A stretch of 64,000 nt of DNA from Glandiceps talaboti (Eukaryota > Hemichordata > Enteropneusta > Spengelidae): contig NC_135571.1 in the NCBI RefSeq assembly GCF_964340395.1, positions 3,600,611 through 3,664,610 on the forward strand. Reading direction: 5' to 3'. Below the pieces are notes generated by a model. It ran no database searches. It was not told the origin of the DNA and saw nothing but the letters and a program-made list of their open reading frames with translations. A program made the position numbers and the translations under genes. Positions 34,717-64,000 of the stretch are shown here, one piece after another; within the stretch, counting starts at the first letter, position 1, and each line of letters opens with the position of its first letter.

Positions 34717-35571
34717 TGAAAGATCACAACCCTCCTCTCGACAAATCGCATATTTTTACAAATACGAATATATAAGGTTAAAATTGTGATACACTGGTTT
34801 GAGGTTACAAATATTTTATTCGTGATAAATGACCTTCCATTCAGATTTGGGATAATACTGAAAAGACTAGAAAGTTTGAACTTTACACAATGGAAGCAAA
34901 CATGAATGATGCACGCCGTGGACTAGACTAAACTTGTCGCGGAAGCTGACTCGAGGAAAACAATACGTCCTGTAGCCCTGAACAATTGCCTGTCATTGCA
35001 GTGACCCTGCGAAGGGAATTTCTGTAGGGTCATTTCTCCTCAGCAACATGATTATTCCGAGTCTCCTTCGGATATCAAATTGTATGTACCCACTGCGGGT
35101 ATATGTGTAAATTACTAATTGCTGCCCAAGGCGTCATGATTGCGTATTTTTTGCTGTACACAGTACAATGCTCGTTCATTCGACCTTGGTGAGATTGTGT
35201 ACTTTTAGTGTTTGGTATGACCATGTGAACGATAAGTGATTCCCACAGTTTTCCCTGCCGCAGCTATCACCTGATGGAACAAAGTACAATGAACGCCCAT
35301 GTTATCATGCCACCCCCTGCACCAAAATGGTTCGGTCTTTGCGGAGAAACATTCACATACATGTTGTAACGGTGACACAGATACGCCAGGTACATAATTA
35401 GCATGTGGGATACAGTAGGAGCAGAGTTCGTCCAAGTCAAATGGTCTAAATATGGTGTAATTAGTCGGTGATAATATGACATTATCACACCCCCAAAATT
35501 ATGGTAATGTTAGTTATTTTGTCGAAATCATCAATCTATTTTAAGAGTTAGGTGAATTGCCGACTCGTACG

Positions 35572-60668
<25,097 letters not shown>

Positions 60669-61600
60669 TGATTTTACAGTATGTCATACTTTCCCGCCAA
60701 AAACCAAAAGTGACCACAGTTTACAATATTTTCAAGAAATTTGTGTCAGATTCTTTTTGTCACATATTTGTGGAAGATAGACGCCAAAAAGGCTACTGCT
60801 GTTATAATGCCAAATCACAAACATTTGAAATTCGCATATCTGTAATATTTTATGTTTCCTGATAGACTAATGATAACAAACAGGAGAATAAGTTATTTAC
60901 CAATGTCAGTGCCAAGGAATTTCCCGCCATTTTGTTGAACTTTCCGCCAGTTTGTTTCTGTATTTCATCTGAAACTTATCGTTAATAGATGTCCAAATTA
61001 GGTCCAGATGATGTAATATATAAATAAATTGTCGTATTTTTGATATACGAAGTCAAGAGGTGGGGTCAGAGATCTATATATTTATATTGTCATGGCAACA
61101 AAATACCTCCAGAAAAGACAACTATTCTATATCAACTTCTTATCCGATCTTTTACTTTAAAGATTCTCATGACATTTCTATGGAAAAAGTGTCTGTACTG
61201 AATTGTCATTGTCATTTCATCGTCTGCTTTGCTTATGTATAGATAGCTTTCTCCGAGGAAGTGGTTTATTTGTTGTTGGCAGACGACTTAGAACTAGGAA
61301 AAATGTTAAAAAGATACACAAAAATATCAATTTTGTATTTAAATTTGTATTTGGGGTACGTTTGGAGAGAACGGGTTGGCGAAGGAGCTTGGAGGGATAT
61401 GGAGGGTGGAGAAGGGAGTACTGTACTTTGAAGTTACTGATACCACGTAGATTGTATAGTGTAGTTTGAAGAGTCTTTATAATTCGACGTTTTTCATTTT
61501 TCGTTTTTGTCAGAAGCGCTGGTATGAAGAACAAAAACTAAATAAAAACAAAAAACAAAAAAAAAAAAAAAAAAACAAGTACATAGGAGAAATATAAAGA
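60669..61600 (+). other. Probable PRR5 3' UTR and flank
   Basis: An AT-rich region with AATAAA-like signals near 61022 and 61540, the latter followed by an A-rich run at about 61547-61576 interrupted only by single Cs. No further exon was recognised. Confidence 0.45.
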
Positions 61601-62640
61601 GTACACAGCATTTGCTTAAAGGACATATTTTTAGATGTACCCAAAATGACGTCATTAATTGGTTAATTGTCTGCTTGAATGAAATGTTACAGATCTAATA
61701 ATTATGTACGCAATCAAATATGAAAGAATTCATGTTTCTGCCCATGTCAAATGTATAAAACTGATTAAAGGGACATGGGCTAGATCTGAACATTTTTATT
61801 ATGATATATTTTCAGCGTGAAGGCTTATGCTTGTACAAATACCAGTTTGGTTTGCTACAGATTACCTTACAATCCGTGACAAATTGCGTCCACCACTTCT
61901 GAAACCACTAACACTGCATGAGACATAAGCAGTAACACCCTTTTTGCATTTTGCTTTGTTGCTTTCAACATTCAATATGCAATAAGAGGGGGCGCCCTCA
62001 GTGTTAGGGGTTTCAGAAGGGGTGGACACAATTTGTTACGGATTCTTACAACCCCGAGCCTGGCAGATGGTCGTATGTACAATGTAAATAAATAAATTGT
62101 TGCCAGTGATGTCACGCATGCATCATAAATGTTGACGAATGTTTCAACTCAAATTAAGTAAAATCGTGTAGTACGCATAGACGTGCTATCATTGGCTGAA
62201 GAAAATTAAAGTATGCAAATTTCATATTTGAATTCCAATGACGCCAATAACGATGAGCATATCTTAACCATCAGCCAATAGCGACAGACCTTATTTCTTA
62301 TTATTAAACAAAACTTATCATAATTATTTATAAGTTTGATATTTACTAGCTTTTTGTGGAAGAGATATTTTGACAAGTTTATGCTGAATATTTTTGTTGT
62401 TGCTCAGAAAGGTTTTCCTTTGACAATTTTCCTTATATGTAAGTCAATCCAAAATTATATATTCCTTTGATGTTTACCGCTAACAGCAGTAAAGTACATT
62501 GTACTCAATACAGAACAACCACTCATAGTTATAGAAATTTTCAACAACCAATCATAATTGAAGAAATTTTGTGATGTGTATTATATTTAAATATATTATA
62601 ATATTTAGATACATTAATTACAAAATGAATTGATCAATCT
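61600..62640. other. Intergenic stretch with an inverted repeat
   Basis: CCGTGACAAATTGCGTCCAC, then CACTTCTGAAACC (about 61876-61907), is mirrored by GGTTTCAGAAGGGGTGGACA, then CAATTTGTTACGG (about 62008-62041), giving a 165 bp foldback with arms of about 33 bp. It is probably another small inverted-repeat element. No gene seen. Confidence 0.6.
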
Positions 62641-62645
62641 TGACA

Positions 62646-63018
62646 TTAAAGCTACACTCGCTGTAACTGGAGCATTATTATTTCAACCAGATAACCAAAA
62701 CTATAGTCATTGAAAATTGTTAAAATACCAATAATTAGACATTGTATATGCTAATTATATCTCTATTTAACCATAAGCATTACAGTAATATGTTGAAATT
62801 GTGATTTCATTGGGTCGCTGATTTTAGAGTGCAGACCCAAAATAAATTTGATTTGATTTATTATATGATACGATATGTATAACTTCACAAGTACGTTTAC
62901 TCCTCAAGTGTTGTGTCAAGTTATTCAATACTGTTCAGTATGTATTATATTACAAGTAACCATTGTATCTCACAAAACAATTCAAAAAGTGTTCCAGTAG
63001 CAGCTATTGCAGGTTTAT
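62646..63018 (+). mobile_element. Family A inverted-repeat element, copy 10 (best full-length copy)
   Basis: Ends are TTAAAGCTACACTCGCTGTA (continuing ACTGGAGC) and GTTCCAGTAGCAGCTATTGC (continuing AGGTTTA), inverted copies of one another. The core reads GAGTGCAGACCC. The body has family blocks TTATTTCAACCAGATAACCA, TTGTTAAAATACCAATAATT and ATTCAATACTGTTCAG. It has no coding capacity. The size fits a MITE; the superfamily is not determinable without target-site duplications. Confidence 0.88.
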
Positions 63019-63359
63019 GAGTGTAACATAATTTGATTACATATATTGAAAATTAAAATTCAGATTTCTGTGTTGAAAATAAATCTTATTTTTTTCTGAG
63101 AAAAGATTTGTATCCGAGTCTCCATTTTGAAAATATTTTGACAAATCAAAACAAAATTGACTATAGGAATATCTAAGAAGAAACTTCAAACATCTCGCAT
63201 CCTGCCAGCCTAAGAGAGACTGTGAGGTGCAATATCGTATGAGGGGGCCGCTTGGTTGCAAACACAAAAACTGTCACGTAGAATCACTGTTTTCCATTTA
63301 TAGACTAGTCACTGTTACCCAGGGGAGATCTTGTAGGCAGAGCCCCCAGCGGCAAGAGT

Positions 63360-64000
<641 letters not shown>

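Overview
The window is nuclear DNA from an animal, most probably a marine invertebrate (an invertebrate deuterostome or a lophotrochozoan; I cannot place it more closely). The evidence is GT-AG introns, TATA-containing Pol II promoters, metazoan-only protein architectures (Ig-domain receptors, uncoupling protein, Protor/PRR5), AT-rich noncoding DNA and very heavy microsatellite and inverted-repeat transposon content. Every gene I can support is on the + strand.

Layout. (1) 136-2889: the 3' part of a spliced gene joining a clathrin heavy-chain linker segment to a C-terminal SH3 domain; its 5' exons lie left of the window. (2) 7155-11435: a complete mitochondrial uncoupling protein gene (UCP1-3 type, 326 aa) with a TATA promoter, a noncoding first exon, five coding exons and a long 3' UTR. 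(3) 15355-17217 and 22116-24164: two paralogous, intronless receptor genes, each with a signal peptide, three Ig-like domains, one membrane span and a tyrosine-rich cytoplasmic tail carrying YxxM and ITIM-like motifs. (4) 35572-60668: one gene spread over 25 kb encoding the mTORC2 subunit Protor (PRR5/PRR5L), with two homologous alternative first coding exons (35572-35795 and 44576-44820) that both join in phase to a shared set of six exons carrying the HbrB domain.

The rest is introns and intergenic DNA full of repeats. About ten copies of one terminal-inverted-repeat element (350-460 bp when full length, core GGGTGCGGACCC) are scattered in both orientations. There are several other foldback elements, two of which have had one terminal arm expanded into a 51-52 bp minisatellite. 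A dead non-LTR reverse transcriptase lies in the PRR5 intron and has been disrupted by a 49 bp tandem repeat. Long (CATA)n, (TA)n, (GA)n, (GTCT)n, (TAG/TGG)n and (TATTG)n arrays account for nearly all other long open frames.

The genes do not form a pathway. The most unusual items are the clathrin-linker/SH3 fusion, the intronless Ig receptor pair with a repeated YVxM...F-x-x-LP cytoplasmic module, the duplicated alternative first exons of PRR5, and the repeated conversion of transposon ends into minisatellites.
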